Assembly (NCBI RefSeq): GCF_001439785.1
Contig: NZ_JYLI01000007.1
Span: 1-64,000, forward strand
Length of the DNA stretch: 64,000 nt
Direction of reading: 5' to 3'
Origin: Pseudomonas poae
Lineage (GTDB): Bacteria; Pseudomonadota; Gammaproteobacteria; Pseudomonadales; Pseudomonadaceae
How positions within the stretch are numbered: position 1 is the first letter of the stretch; each line of letters starts with the position of its first letter. The notes under the pieces are model-generated. The model saw only the letters and a list, made by a program, of their open reading frames with translations, was not told the DNA's origin and searched no databases. Shown in pieces: positions 17,943-26,753 of this stretch. Position numbers and translations under genes: made by a program.

Positions 17943-18991
17943 TCGGCGCCCCCTCTAGACTCTGTAGCCTGAATGGATGCCTCTACCGACATGCCAACCT
18001 TGAGTTTGGAAATCAGTGGCTGATTTTCATCCAGCATGATTTTGACCGGAATGCGCTGTACTACTTTAGTGAAATTCCCTGTTGCGTTATCGGGAGCGAT
18101 CGGTGCGAACGTGACCCCCGTAGCCGGTGCCAAGCTTTCAACCTCGCCGACAAGTTTATTCCCAGGGAAGGTGTCCACTGTGATCTCGGCGCGTTGGCCA
18201 GCATGGACATGGGTGAGTTGCACTTCACGGAAATTGGCTATCACGTAAAACTTTTGCTTTGGGACTACTGCCATCAGCATGTCGCCAGGCTTTACAAATG
18301 CGCCCTTGCGGACACTACGCCGTCCGACAATACCGTCGAAGGGAGCTTTAAGTACCGTGTAGGAGACATTGAGTTCAGCTTTTTCAAGCATTGCCTTTGC
18401 GTGCTCAAGCTCCGCGGCAGCCGACTGTTCGGTGGCTTCTAATACTTCCACTTGAGTGCGTGCTGAATCGAGCATCGCGTTACGGTTGTTGAGCTGCGCG
18501 GTGGCTTTTGCCAATTGTGTACTCGCTTGCTGCGCGTTTTGCAGTGTACCGGCGCCCTGAGCTGCAAGATTTTTGTAGCGCTCAAATTCATGCTTGGCAA
18601 ATTTGAACTCCGCAGTGTCGGATTCGATGCCTGCTTCGACCTGACGGATCTCAGCTTTCTGGCGTTTCAGCAATGCTGAGGTGTGGTGCATTTCGGCTTC
18701 ACTGGTCGCGACTTTTGCTCTAGCTGCCGTCAGTTCCACGTTGTAGTCGTCATCGTCAATTAGCGCGAGCACTTGGCCCGCGCTTACTGCCTGGTTATCT
18801 TCAACGAGCACATCACGGATGAATCCATTTACTTTAGGCGCGATTAGCGTGAAGTCAGCATTGATGAATGCGTCGTCAGTAGTTTCAACGTGGCTTGAAG
18901 ATGCAAATGCATAGCCAGCGAAGGCTACCACCACAGCAAGCAGCGCAAACGCCACCGCAGGTGTGTGTGTGGGGAATTTTAAACTTTTCAT
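17939..18991 (-). CDS. Periplasmic adaptor, HlyD/EmrA family
   Basis: Membrane-fusion protein of 350 residues. One N-terminal membrane anchor (about 12-32), the EmrA hallmark HVETTDDAFINADFTLIAPKV, a biotinyl-lipoyl-like half motif, a long alpha-hairpin coiled coil (about 80-190, rich in A/E/Q/K), then the second half DGIVGRRSVRKGAFVKPGD. I chose the ATG at 18991 (MKSLKFPTH), 14 nt after the transporter stop; an upstream start would overlap that gene. It links the inner-membrane transporter to the OprM-like duct. Confidence 0.9.
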   Translation of the reverse strand: MKSLKFPTHTPAVAFALLAVVVAFAGYAFASSSHVETTDDAFINADFTLIAPKVNGFIRDVLVEDNQAVSAGQVLALIDDDDYNVELTAARAKVATSEAEMHHTSALLKRQKAEIRQVEAGIESDTAEFKFAKHEFERYKNLAAQGAGTLQNAQQASTQLAKATAQLNNRNAMLDSARTQVEVLEATEQSAAAELEHAKAMLEKAELNVSYTVLKAPFDGIVGRRSVRKGAFVKPGDMLMAVVPKQKFYVIANFREVQLTHVHAGQRAEITVDTFPGNKLVGEVESLAPATGVTFAPIAPDNATGNFTKVVQRIPVKIMLDENQPLISKLKVGMSVEASIQATESRGGAE

Positions 18992-19005
18992 TGATGTATC
19001 CAGAG

Positions 19006-20538
19006 CTATTTGATGATGGCAGGCGGATAAATACGGGTTGGCAAAATTGCGATCAGGGGAATCATCACAACGCATGCAATGCCTACGTATGTGTAAAGAT
19101 CAGCAGAGGTAAGCGTCATAACTTGCTCGTGCACGCGGTGTGCAATCTCGCTGACGCTGATCGCCGAGTCGTGCAGCGGTCGGTTACCTAGCTGGTCGAC
19201 CAAGACGGTCGAGTGGAAGTGCTCGCGGTGGATGGACAGCACCTCAATACCACAGGCTGCGGCAACTCCGGCGAAGCCCTTGAGAGTGTTGAACCAAGCA
19301 GACGCAAATGGGCCGTCTTTCGCATCCAGTCCCGTAACAGAGAGCATAATTACGGGAATCACAGCCATAGGTTGGGCGAAGGCTTGGATAATTTGAATCA
19401 CATAGAAGTTGTCTCTGATCCATTCGCTTGTCATGTGCGAGCCCAAGTAACAGGCGAATGCAAGAAGGGCAAACCCTGCTGCCAGTACATACCTGCAGTC
19501 CACATACCTATTGTTCAGCACCGCAACGACCAATGGGATGATCAAAAACTGCGGTACCGCGACGATTAGTAAAGCAGGGGTAGTGTCCAAGGCTCTGTAA
19601 CCTTGAACTGCAGCGAGATAACTCGATGGAATGTTGATCGTGGCGCCCATGATGAACAGGATGCCGCCTAACGTTATTAGCGAGTGAGCAAGGTTCCGCC
19701 TTTTCAACAGCTGCACCTTAAAAAACGGAAATGGGTGATTCCATTCGTTCGCGAGGAACAGTGTCAATAAAGTGAGGCCGCCCAAGATCAGAAACTTAAT
19801 CAAGTCCGAGTTGAACCAATCCAGCCGCTGGCCTTGTTCCAAACCCAGTACAATCATGATGATCGCCGGTACGCCAAGGATGAAACCTCGCACGTTGAAA
19901 TCCTTGAAGCGCTCAAGCTTCATCGGATCTTCCGGCATGCCCCAAGACACGAGTGCCATGCTCAACAAGCACATGGGTATTACCTGCCAGAATGCGAACT
20001 GCCAGCCTAAGTAATCGACACTCCAACCTGCCAACGGTATGCCGAAGCTTGGGCCGAATGTTGCCGTGAGGGCATAAGCGCCCAGGCCATACAATTTCAC
20101 GTTCGGAGGCAGATAGCGCAGTGCGACAGACATGAGCATAGGGGGCATTGCTCCACCCATGAGACCCTGCACTGCTCTAAGGGTAAGCAAACTTTCATAG
20201 CTCGGGGCAAATGGGCACAAGAATGCAATGATCGAGTAGGTCGCCATCGCAAAAATCACAAACCGTCTGAACGTGAATGTGACTGCACACCAAGGGGCAA
20301 ATGCCATAGCCGTAACAGAAGTGGCTGCGTAAGTCGCTATCAACCAAGTACCTTGGTCATAGTCGAAGCCCATCGCACCTCTAATATCAGCCATTGCAAC
20401 TTTAGTAACGCTTTCGTTAAAACCAGCTATCAAAACGGCCAGCAAGATTCCGATCAGTCCTGTAGCAATTTGAATTCCGAATTTAAAGGCCGGAGGCGCG
20501 GCTGCTTGTGCGGGGAGAGGATGTGTTAGTGCGTCCAT
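19006..20538 (-). CDS. Drug/metabolite exporter, MFS DHA2 family (EmrB-like)
   Basis: Proton-driven exporter of 510 residues with about 14 membrane segments. Family cues: GFNESVTKVAMADIRGAMG in the first loop, DQGTWLIATYAATS in helix 2, and GGAMPPMLMSVALRYLPP in motif C region. The start at 20538 (MDALTHPLP) has GGGGAG 7 nt upstream. It is first in an emrB-emrA-oprM operon whose genes are nearly overlapping. Next to an aminophenol catabolic block it may expel aminophenol, its toxic phenoxazinone dimers or the parent aromatic; that is inference. Confidence 0.88.
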   Translation of the reverse strand: MDALTHPLPAQAAAPPAFKFGIQIATGLIGILLAVLIAGFNESVTKVAMADIRGAMGFDYDQGTWLIATYAATSVTAMAFAPWCAVTFTFRRFVIFAMATYSIIAFLCPFAPSYESLLTLRAVQGLMGGAMPPMLMSVALRYLPPNVKLYGLGAYALTATFGPSFGIPLAGWSVDYLGWQFAFWQVIPMCLLSMALVSWGMPEDPMKLERFKDFNVRGFILGVPAIIMIVLGLEQGQRLDWFNSDLIKFLILGGLTLLTLFLANEWNHPFPFFKVQLLKRRNLAHSLITLGGILFIMGATINIPSSYLAAVQGYRALDTTPALLIVAVPQFLIIPLVVAVLNNRYVDCRYVLAAGFALLAFACYLGSHMTSEWIRDNFYVIQIIQAFAQPMAVIPVIMLSVTGLDAKDGPFASAWFNTLKGFAGVAAACGIEVLSIHREHFHSTVLVDQLGNRPLHDSAISVSEIAHRVHEQVMTLTSADLYTYVGIACVVMIPLIAILPTRIYPPAIIK

Positions 20539-20601
20539 ATGGCTACTCCCCAGGCAACTGGCCACATGAGTGCCGGGACATTCATCGCCGGAGTCTCCAT
20601 T

Positions 20602-20634
20602 AGTGGTTATTAAGTGCTTCCCACTTTAACCACT
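20602..20634. promoter_or_regulatory. Long interrupted dyad upstream of the efflux operon
   Basis: AGTGGTTA (20602-20609) and TAACCACT (20627-20634) are inverted copies, with nested AAGTG (20612-20616) and CACTT (20622-20626). The 33-bp symmetrical site lies 64 bp before the emrB-like start and between it and the LysR gene, a good candidate regulator-binding site. Confidence 0.55.
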
Positions 20635-20700
20635 TGGATGGAATAACAAAATTGCTAATGCTTTAAGGTTGGATTTCGCTAGGTGGAATCCACTGTCTAC

Positions 20701-21603
20701 TCAGATTTCCGCGCTCACCTCCTTCACTAGCCTGCGGAACCATTGGTGTCCAGGATCGCTGTCTAATCGTGGGTGCCATGCCTGAACGATTTCAACAGCG
20801 TCAACGGGCACGGGCAGTTCGAATGTTTTCAGCTTCAGCCCCATACCCTGGATCATCGGCACCAAGTGTTTGGGAAATGTGGGTAGAATCAAATCCGTAT
20901 TTACTAAGTAGAACAGGGATGCGAGAAGTGATGGCGACACAAATGACACATGGCGAGTCAGGCCTAGCGTCTGCAATTGCTGATCAATCGGGCCACGTGC
21001 TCGGCCACGTCTCGAAATGCTGATTTGACTGTATTTAGCAAAAGACTCAGGCGTAATTTCGTTTTTAAAGATGGGATGGTCTTCGCGTGCGATTCCAACG
21101 AAGTTCGCAAAAAATAGCTGCTGCAGCTTCGTGTTGGGTGAGAAGTCTCTTCTTCGACTCACGTACAGGTCGATTCTTCCTTCGGCCAAAGCATGATCAT
21201 CCATGATGCCCTCCGGCACGATGCATAAGCTGCAGTTTGGTGCCTGAACCTGCAATGCAACATTGAGCTTGCGTACGATTTCGCCAAAAGAGAAATCGTT
21301 GGTGCGCACGTAAAAAGTTCGATTGAGTTTTGAAGGGTCAACCGGATCTGCAGGAGTGAAGACCTGCTGGGCTCTCTCAACCAATGCCTTAACTGATTCG
21401 TGAAGCTCCAAAGCCCTTGGGGTGGGTACGAGGTTGCGGCCAGACCTTACAAGCACAGGATCGCCGATCAACTCTCGAATCTTGGCCAGTGCGCGGCTCA
21501 TCGCAGGAGGGCTCAGGTGTAAGCGTTCTGCAGCCTTAGTAACCGAGGATTCATCTAGCAAAATATCTAGCGCGATCAGCAGGTTCAGATCAGGTATCGC
21601 CAT
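20701..21603 (-). CDS. LysR-family regulator (NodD-like branch)
   Basis: Transcription factor of 300 residues. Winged helix-turn-helix at 5-65 (ALDILLDESSVTKAAERLHLSPPAMSRALAKIRELIGDPVLVR), then the substrate-binding domain from about 90. The LNLLIALDILL start and DPVLVRSGR segment are typical of the NodD/NahR-like branch, whose members often sense aromatics. I chose the ATG at 21603, preceded by CGGAG. It lies upstream of, and in the same direction as, the efflux operon, with the 33-bp dyad in between. Control of the pump is inferred. Confidence 0.85.
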   Translation of the reverse strand: MAIPDLNLLIALDILLDESSVTKAAERLHLSPPAMSRALAKIRELIGDPVLVRSGRNLVPTPRALELHESVKALVERAQQVFTPADPVDPSKLNRTFYVRTNDFSFGEIVRKLNVALQVQAPNCSLCIVPEGIMDDHALAEGRIDLYVSRRRDFSPNTKLQQLFFANFVGIAREDHPIFKNEITPESFAKYSQISISRRGRARGPIDQQLQTLGLTRHVSFVSPSLLASLFYLVNTDLILPTFPKHLVPMIQGMGLKLKTFELPVPVDAVEIVQAWHPRLDSDPGHQWFRRLVKEVSAEI

Positions 21604-21811
21604 TTTACACTCCGAGGGGCAATTCAAGTTTCCGCCGTGGCCCGTTGGCTCAGCAGGGCGGGTGATCGTTTCTCCTGAGCGAACAGCTAGCTTTCATATG
21701 CTGACAGCAGAGGCTTGTGCGGGCTGAACGAGTGCGGCAATTACAAACCTTCAGGCGTGCTGCCAGTGAATCTGTACCAGCAGCGTCACCATAGACGCAA
21801 AGGTGGAATAT

Positions 21812-22906
21812 CTACTCCGACGCAGCATAGCGCGCAAGCCAGTGCGCATAGGGCGCTGGCAATACCCAAGATGGACTGTCTTCATCCAGCGCTTTGGCGG
21901 CTTGGAAGGCCCAGTGCGGGTTAGCCAAGTGTGCTCTGCCGACCATCACCAAGTCGATCTGTTCATCCTCAAGAACCTTTTCGCAAAGGCGAGGTGAGTC
22001 GATTCCACCGGCTGCGGCTACTGGAAGTCCTGCTTCATTTCGCACGCGTTGAGCAATCGGGGCGAGGAATGCGGGCCCCCATGGAACTTGCGTGTCGGGA
22101 ATGTTGAAGTTAACGCTCACGTTCAGCATGTCCAGCCCCCTCGTTTTCATCTTGCGAACGAGATCGATCGATTCATTGAGGGTCTTTTCGTCTAGGCCAT
22201 CAAACTCGATCACTCCTAGCCGTGCTGTGAGCGGCAAATGAGGGGGCCAAACTTTGCGGACGGCCTCCAGAGTCTCTAGGATGAAGCGGTCACGTTGCGT
22301 GCCACCATATTCGTCGGATCGGGTATTTGCGTAATTTGAAAAGAAGCTCTGCGCCAAATAGCCGTGAGCGAAATGAAGCTCAAGCCATTCGAAGCCTGCA
22401 GCGAGTGCACGTTGGGCCGCTTCGATGAAGTCAGCTTGAACGCGTTGGATGTCGTCCTTGCTCATTTCTTTTGGCACCTTCGGCAGGTGGGCACCGAAAG
22501 GAACCGCAGAAGGAGCAATCGTAACCCAGCCTTCAGGGTCTTGTTCTTTAATATGGTCGTCCCCTTCCCACGGCCGATTGGCGCTTGCTTTCCTCCCCGC
22601 ATGGCCAATCTGGATACCAGGAACTGCTCCACCTCGCTTAATTGCTGCAGAGACCCGCGCCATTCCGCGTACGTGGTCATCAGACCAGAGGCCTGTGCAG
22701 CCCGGCGTAATCCTGCCTTCAGGCGACACGGCTGTTGCCTCAACGATGACCAGGCCAGCCCCGCCTCGACCCAAAGCAGCATAGTGATTGGTGTGCCATT
22801 CGTTAGCGAATCCGTCTACTGCCATGTATTGGCACATGGGGGGGACGGCTATCCGATTTCGAAGTGTTACGGATGTCAGAGTGAAAGGGGAGAATAGTTT
22901 GGACAT
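21812..22906 (-). CDS. XenA-like ene-reductase (Old Yellow Enzyme family)
   Basis: FMN-dependent NAD(P)H:flavin oxidoreductase of 364 residues, the length of P. putida XenA, with near-colinear motifs: Cys25 in VPPMCQYMA, IQIGHAGRKAS, WEGDDHI, His/His substrate pair in ELHFAHGYL, and the C-terminal PAPYAHWLARY arginine/tryptophan finger. XenA-type enzymes reduce nitro compounds and activated C=C bonds. The start at 22906 (MSKLFSPFTLTSVTLRNRI) matches the family; extra upstream in-frame codons show no similarity. Here it could handle a nitroaromatic precursor or an unsaturated by-product; the neighbours do not settle that. Confidence 0.9.
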   Translation of the reverse strand: MSKLFSPFTLTSVTLRNRIAVPPMCQYMAVDGFANEWHTNHYAALGRGGAGLVIVEATAVSPEGRITPGCTGLWSDDHVRGMARVSAAIKRGGAVPGIQIGHAGRKASANRPWEGDDHIKEQDPEGWVTIAPSAVPFGAHLPKVPKEMSKDDIQRVQADFIEAAQRALAAGFEWLELHFAHGYLAQSFFSNYANTRSDEYGGTQRDRFILETLEAVRKVWPPHLPLTARLGVIEFDGLDEKTLNESIDLVRKMKTRGLDMLNVSVNFNIPDTQVPWGPAFLAPIAQRVRNEAGLPVAAAGGIDSPRLCEKVLEDEQIDLVMVGRAHLANPHWAFQAAKALDEDSPSWVLPAPYAHWLARYAASE

Positions 22907-23164
22907 TGGGTTCACTTCGCTTGCTGCGATACTTAATAATGACAAGCCGAGATGAAGAGGCTTCGGCGTGGGTACGCGATCAATTAATAAGTTAACGGTA
23001 TCCAAAAGGCGCCTGACGATCCTGCTGACCTCGTAGGCGTGCGACGGCATTGATAAACGCGCTAGTCTAAGTGCCAGCTTTAGCTAGTAAATGCCCACTG
23101 AAGAAAACCAGTCTTTCTCCAGATGGAATCGTCAATATGTACCACCGCGATCGAGGAGAACTCA

Positions 23165-23443
23165 GTGAGCGCTTACGTACTGGTAGAGCTTCAAGTAATC
23201 AATCCAGAGGCGAAAGCCAGGTACTCAAGTGTCGCAGGTGCGACCGTCAGGTCTCACGGTGGGGAGTTCATCGCGGGTGGTGAGTGGGAGATGCTAACAG
23301 GTGATGCTGGTTTGCCGGTCGGCATCATCATTCGATTCCCGGATCGCCAAAGCGCGATGAACTGGTACCACTCTAGCGAATATCAAGCGCTAGTTGCGGA
23401 TAGGTCTACTGCAATGATCTGTCGATTCAGGCTTCTCAGCTAA
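23165..23443 (+). CDS. DUF1330-family small protein
   Basis: Ferredoxin-like alpha+beta protein of 92 residues (DUF1330 dimeric-barrel family): AYVLVELQVINPEAKARYS, HGGEFIAGGEWEMLTG, then the family stretch FPDRQSAMNWYHSSEYQAL. No catalytic role is established for the family. I chose GTG at 23165 because GAGGAG lies 6 nt upstream; an ATG at 23123 would add 14 residues with no family match. It is divergent from the xenA-like gene with 258 bp between. Confidence 0.8.
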   Translation: MSAYVLVELQVINPEAKARYSSVAGATVRSHGGEFIAGGEWEMLTGDAGLPVGIIIRFPDRQSAMNWYHSSEYQALVADRSTAMICRFRLLS

Positions 23444-23494
23444 GCCCTGCAGTCTGGTTGCCGTCATAGAGCGAAACACGAGGGTTTGACGGGA

Positions 23495-23896
23495 TCATCT
23501 CAGACTGACGATAGCGGCAATCAAAAGCCCTCCAGACAGGGCAAAGTGCTCAAGCGCGATCTGCAGGTGCTGTGTCCGTTGCGGCTCCTCGAACTGCCAG
23601 AAGGGGTGACCGAACGGAATGCAGAGCAGCGTGAAAACTGCGAGCATAACCGCCCCTAACCAGCTAAGTCCCGCCACATTGGTGATGAGTAAAATGGAGC
23701 CGACCAGCTGAGTCGCGATGGTGGCTACCGCCATCAGCTTAGGCGCCATAAGGGATGCCGCGCTCATCTCCTGCACGACAGCAGGGAAGTTGAAAATCCC
23801 GAAGATCCCCGCGATCAGAAAGAAAGAAGCTAGCACCACCCGGGCGACAATCATCAGGATAGAACTACTCAAAAGTGATGCTGCAAATTCAGTCAT
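23495..23896 (-). CDS. DoxX-family membrane protein
   Basis: Small integral membrane protein of 133 residues with four predicted helices; FFLIAGIFGIFNF and the PFGHPFW loop followed by QHLQIALEHFALSGGLLI are DoxX-family traits. Members are loosely linked to redox and thiol stress. It is divergent from the TetR gene at 24039, and the 22-bp perfect operator sits 28 bp upstream of its start, so it is almost certainly under that regulator. Confidence 0.8.
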   Translation of the reverse strand: MTEFAASLLSSSILMIVARVVLASFFLIAGIFGIFNFPAVVQEMSAASLMAPKLMAVATIATQLVGSILLITNVAGLSWLGAVMLAVFTLLCIPFGHPFWQFEEPQRTQHLQIALEHFALSGGLLIAAIVSLR

Positions 23897-23923
23897 TTAC
23901 TCCTCCAAAGTGTTCAAGAAATG

Positions 23924-23945
23924 AACGGTAATATGTATTACCGTT
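23924..23945. promoter_or_regulatory. TetR operator, perfect copy
   Basis: AACGGTAATA and TATTACCGTT separated by 2 bp: a perfect 22-bp palindrome in the doxX-tetR divergent region. Confidence 0.75.
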
Positions 23946-23966
23946 GGTGATGATGTTACCTCACTT

Positions 23967-23988
23967 GACGGTAATTTGAAATACCATC
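23967..23988. promoter_or_regulatory. TetR operator, imperfect copy
   Basis: GACGGTAATT...AAATACCATC, a degenerate version of the 23924-23945 site, 43 bp further on (about four helical turns). It covers an in-frame ATG at 23976, which argues that the regulator starts downstream at 24039. Confidence 0.65.
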
Positions 23989-24038
23989 CTCAAACGCGGC
24001 ATCATATGGCTGTTGCCTACCCAAGAAATGAGAGCCGA

Positions 24039-24656
24039 ATGACAAAGCCGAAACCCATACCAACACTCTGTAATGAGCGCACAGCCGAGATGCTCAAAGC
24101 AGCTACGGAGCTTTTTCTGGAAAAGGGTTACTCAGGTGCATCAATCGACGCCATCATGGGGCGAGCGGGCGGGTCGAAACGCGATCTCTACACTGCTTTT
24201 GGTGACAAGGAACGCCTCTTTCGGACGGTGATTGCCCAGATTTGCGACGAAATCATGACCCCTCTTCGTGCCATTCCGGCTCAGGGCACGACCCTTGAGG
24301 AAGCAATGCGATCCTTCGGTACGACCTTCCTCACGTTTTTGCTAAGACCGCAGGTTGTTGCTTTGCAGCGCTTGGTGATGAGCGAGGCACAGCGCTATCC
24401 TGACTTCGCCAAAGCGTTCGTCCGGTTGGGGCCGGGAGGGGCTTACGAGACCATGCAGCAATTGCTTGAAAGGCGAGCGAAATATGATCAACTCAATATT
24501 TCGTCTACTCGAGTGAGTGCCGCCATTTTTTGTGATTCGCTGATCTCAGACCTCCAGTTCAGAGTCGTTGCAGGCCTTGATGTGAGTGCTGAAGATATAA
24601 AACAGCGTGTGGACACTGCCGTTTCTATCTTTCTGACAGGGGTAATGGGTAATTGA
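24039..24656 (+). CDS. TetR-family regulator
   Basis: Repressor of 205 residues. Helix-turn-helix at about 15-60 (MLKAATELFLEKGYSGASIDAIMGRAGGSKRDLYTAFGDKERLF), then a TetR_C ligand domain with the FCDSLISDLQF segment. Two copies of an ACGGTAAT-based palindrome lie between it and doxX, so autoregulation plus doxX control is likely. Start ATG at 24039 is preceded by GAGAG. The inducer is unknown. Confidence 0.85.
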   Translation: MTKPKPIPTLCNERTAEMLKAATELFLEKGYSGASIDAIMGRAGGSKRDLYTAFGDKERLFRTVIAQICDEIMTPLRAIPAQGTTLEEAMRSFGTTFLTFLLRPQVVALQRLVMSEAQRYPDFAKAFVRLGPGGAYETMQQLLERRAKYDQLNISSTRVSAAIFCDSLISDLQFRVVAGLDVSAEDIKQRVDTAVSIFLTGVMGN

Positions 24657-24727
24657 TAGAGCATCACAGCCAGCTCCATTTCTACACTAAGAATTGCTTT
24701 GTCAGAGAGGGCTCTGGCGGCCCGACG

Positions 24728-24906
24728 CTATGCTAAGGTGATGTCACCTGCCGCCCACTGAGTTTCAGGAATCTCCTGAGTGATCACTCGGATACTTTCG
24801 ACTAGGACGTCAAGTGATTCAGCAATCGCATGAGTGGCATTGATCAACAGCGCGCGTTTTTTTCTTGGCTGCGACCTTCAGCGATTTGAAGCGTGCGAAT
24901 AGGCAT
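24728..24906 (-). pseudogene. 4-oxalocrotonate tautomerase family gene with a frameshift in an A7 run
   Basis: Read from ATG 24906, the protein begins MPIRTLQIAEGRSQE with the catalytic N-terminal Pro of 4-OT enzymes. At an A7 tract (24857-24863, T7 on the plus strand) the frame runs into a stop after a few codons. One base more, or a -1 slip, restores KKRALLINATHAIAESLDV, VESIRVITQEIPET and QWAAGDITLA to a TAG at 24728, a full-length tautomerase with the key Arg in SIRV. The 179-nt span is one short of 60 codons. 4-OT enzymes isomerise 2-hydroxymuconate, an isomer of the amn intermediate. Either a pseudogene, a sequencing slip, or a gene read by slippage at A-AAA-AAC. Confidence 0.75.
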
Positions 24907-25384
24907 ACTCTTTACTCAGCTACAGCATACGCGATATAGCCTTGAGTCCGGTTAGCGCTCTTTGGTTATGGTAAAAAATACTACCGATGTGACTCGAATG
25001 TACCTTTAGCCTACCCATCTCTCAAGTGGCGTACTTCAGATACCGGAAAATACATTGGCACTCCGGTAGCGTTCGTTTTAGCTGTCATTTGAATGACATT
25101 ACCGTTCTGCCAGCCATCCCTGTGGGCCAAGGACTTCATCAGCGTATGGCCAGCAGATACAGGTATTTTCTGGAGCGACCAACTGCCTCGAGGAGAACTC
25201 ATAGGCATTGCGTTCCCACATTACCTTCTTCCGACCTACCCGGTGGATTTACAGGCGACTTCCTTCCGGAAGCAGGGCAAGCCCATTGAAGGCTGCAGTC
25301 CATAAGAACAAAGATGTCCGACCCCAACCCCTATTGTTTGCGTTCTATGAGCAGGCCAGCGTGGGCTGTGGTGGAGCGCGCAGT
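24907..25384. other. Gap with no supportable gene
   Basis: About 480 bases. Short open frames occur on both strands (one on the minus strand at 25011-25208 ends with a protein-like composition) but none has recognisable motifs or a good ribosome site. Given the broken genes on both sides, this is probably gene debris. Confidence 0.4.
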
Positions 25385-25844
25385 CTATGGACTTATCCAG
25401 CAGATGCACGCCTGGCTACCAATACTTTTGATTTCTGGTCGAACCAATAACGCAGCGCCGACCATGCAAATCTCGACATGCTCTTTTTCTCCGGTGCCCT
25501 TAGCCTCTGGGGCGTGTTTGTTGGCAAGGCTGATCTGCCCGGCAATCATGAGGGTGTCTATATTGTTGCTTTCGGCGGCGTTAACCACGGTTCCGAATGT
25601 ATTATTCGAAGGGTACAGGTTTATGTCATGTGCGTTGGTCAGGATTAGATCGGCCTGTTTATCAGGAGTAAGGCTGCCGATTTTTGTCCTGCAGGCCAGC
25701 AAAGGTGGCACCATCCACCGTGGCAGCTTTCAGAAGGCTGTGGGCGGGCAGTGTCGCCTGATGATGTTCTGATCCGCAGCATAGCTGCTGGTGTGTGCCC
25801 ATGACGCATTGCAAATAAAACGCCGCGCGCATCTGCATGAGCAT
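25385..25844 (-). pseudogene. Amidohydrolase-family remnant
   Basis: C-terminal part of a metal-dependent amidohydrolase (atrazine-chlorohydrolase/cytosine-deaminase-like). Two frames must be joined near 25685-25700: the first gives LPAHSLLKAATVDGATFAGLQDK, the second continues IGSLTPDKQADLILTNAHDINLYPSNNTFGTVVNAA, the standard end of the barrel and small domain of the family. The metal-binding N-terminal half is missing. Amidohydrolases of this group hydrolyse amides and cyclic ureas or carbamates, so it may be a relic of a degradation function, but it cannot be active. Confidence 0.6.
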
Positions 25845-26016
25845 GTCACCACTTGCCTTTTTCTCACGAGAGGAGCTGTTGGATCAGCAGTGCTCTTTGC
25901 TTGAGAGCGAATTGGCTCTGATGGGTGAAGAGCTGGCGGCTTCCCGTGAGAAGATCGCGACCCTGGTCGCTACTGCAGTAACCGATCAAAGAGTATTGTG
26001 TGGAAGTGATTATTGA
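25837..26016 (+). CDS. Short hypothetical protein, helical
   Basis: 59 codons from ATG 25837: SMSPLAFFSREELLDQQ then a Leu/Glu-rich heptad-like stretch (LLESELALMGEELAASREKIATL). It could be the N-terminal coiled coil of an IS66-type TnpC cut off from its gene, or a random frame. No good ribosome site is visible, and it overlaps the 3' end of the mdaB-like gene on the other strand. Confidence 0.25.
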   Translation: MSMSPLAFFSREELLDQQCSLLESELALMGEELAASREKIATLVATAVTDQRVLCGSDY

Positions 26017-26591
26017 AAACAGCCTTCGAGATGCTGACGGTATCTGATGATGTCCTTCTCGATCTGTGGATTTTTCTCCACGTCATTCGCGATGAAGGAA
26101 GGCAACGGTTCTAGTCCTAGAAATTGGTTGGCCTTGTGAAAGTGCAGATAGACGCCCTCTACCCCTACACCATTGAAAAACTGCTTCGAGTCGTCAAAGG
26201 CTTCCAGGGGGGCATTCCAGGTTAGGGACAACATATACTTTTTGCCCTGCAAAAGTCCGCCACTGCCGTATTTTTTCGACGAGTCGGTGCGTGATCGGCC
26301 ATCGTTCGCGTACAAGACGCCATGACCGGCAGTGAACACTTCATCGATATAGCGCTTGATTGTCCATGGCTCCCCCATCCACCAGCCGGGCATTTGGTAA
26401 ATGATGACATCACTGTTGGCGATTTTCTGTACTTCTTCGTCAACCGAGTACGCGTTGTCGACCACTGTGGTTGTTACATTATGACCGAGTGCGATCAAGT
26501 GTTCGGAGGCAAGCGAGGCGAACATGTTGTTGAGTTCGCCTTTCGATATGAGAAATTGCTTGGCGCCGTTGATAATTAATACGTTGCTCAT
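26010..26591 (-). CDS. mdaB: MdaB-type NADPH:quinone reductase
   Basis: Flavodoxin-fold FAD enzyme of 193 residues, the size of MdaB (modulator of drug activity B). Two-electron quinone reduction protects against quinone redox cycling. Motifs: LIINGAKQF start, PGWWMGEPWTIKRYIDEVF with the flavin-binding loop, SLTWNAPLEAF, and YLHFHKANQFLG. Aminophenols oxidise easily to quinone imines, so the gene fits near the amn block, but it is also a common gene grouping with the F420-reductase-like gene and LysR next door. Confidence 0.85.
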   Translation of the reverse strand: MSNVLIINGAKQFLISKGELNNMFASLASEHLIALGHNVTTTVVDNAYSVDEEVQKIANSDVIIYQMPGWWMGEPWTIKRYIDEVFTAGHGVLYANDGRSRTDSSKKYGSGGLLQGKKYMLSLTWNAPLEAFDDSKQFFNGVGVEGVYLHFHKANQFLGLEPLPSFIANDVEKNPQIEKDIIRYRQHLEGCFQ

Positions 26592-26753
26592 GAGGTTCTA
26601 CTTTTTGCTCTGAATAATGGTTTATAAATGCGTGCTCATGCGAGGCTTATAATTTCGGTTAGGCGGCTACTAACTGTTTCACGCAGCGTATTGTGTTTTA
26701 TCGTGGCCGTCTGATCGATGCGGCCCGCATACTCTCAAGGCATCGCGCCCACG

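Noticed and set aside
25011..25208. 65-codon minus-strand frame in the debris after the tautomerase
   Set aside because: The end looks protein-like, but I could not name a family or find a start signal.
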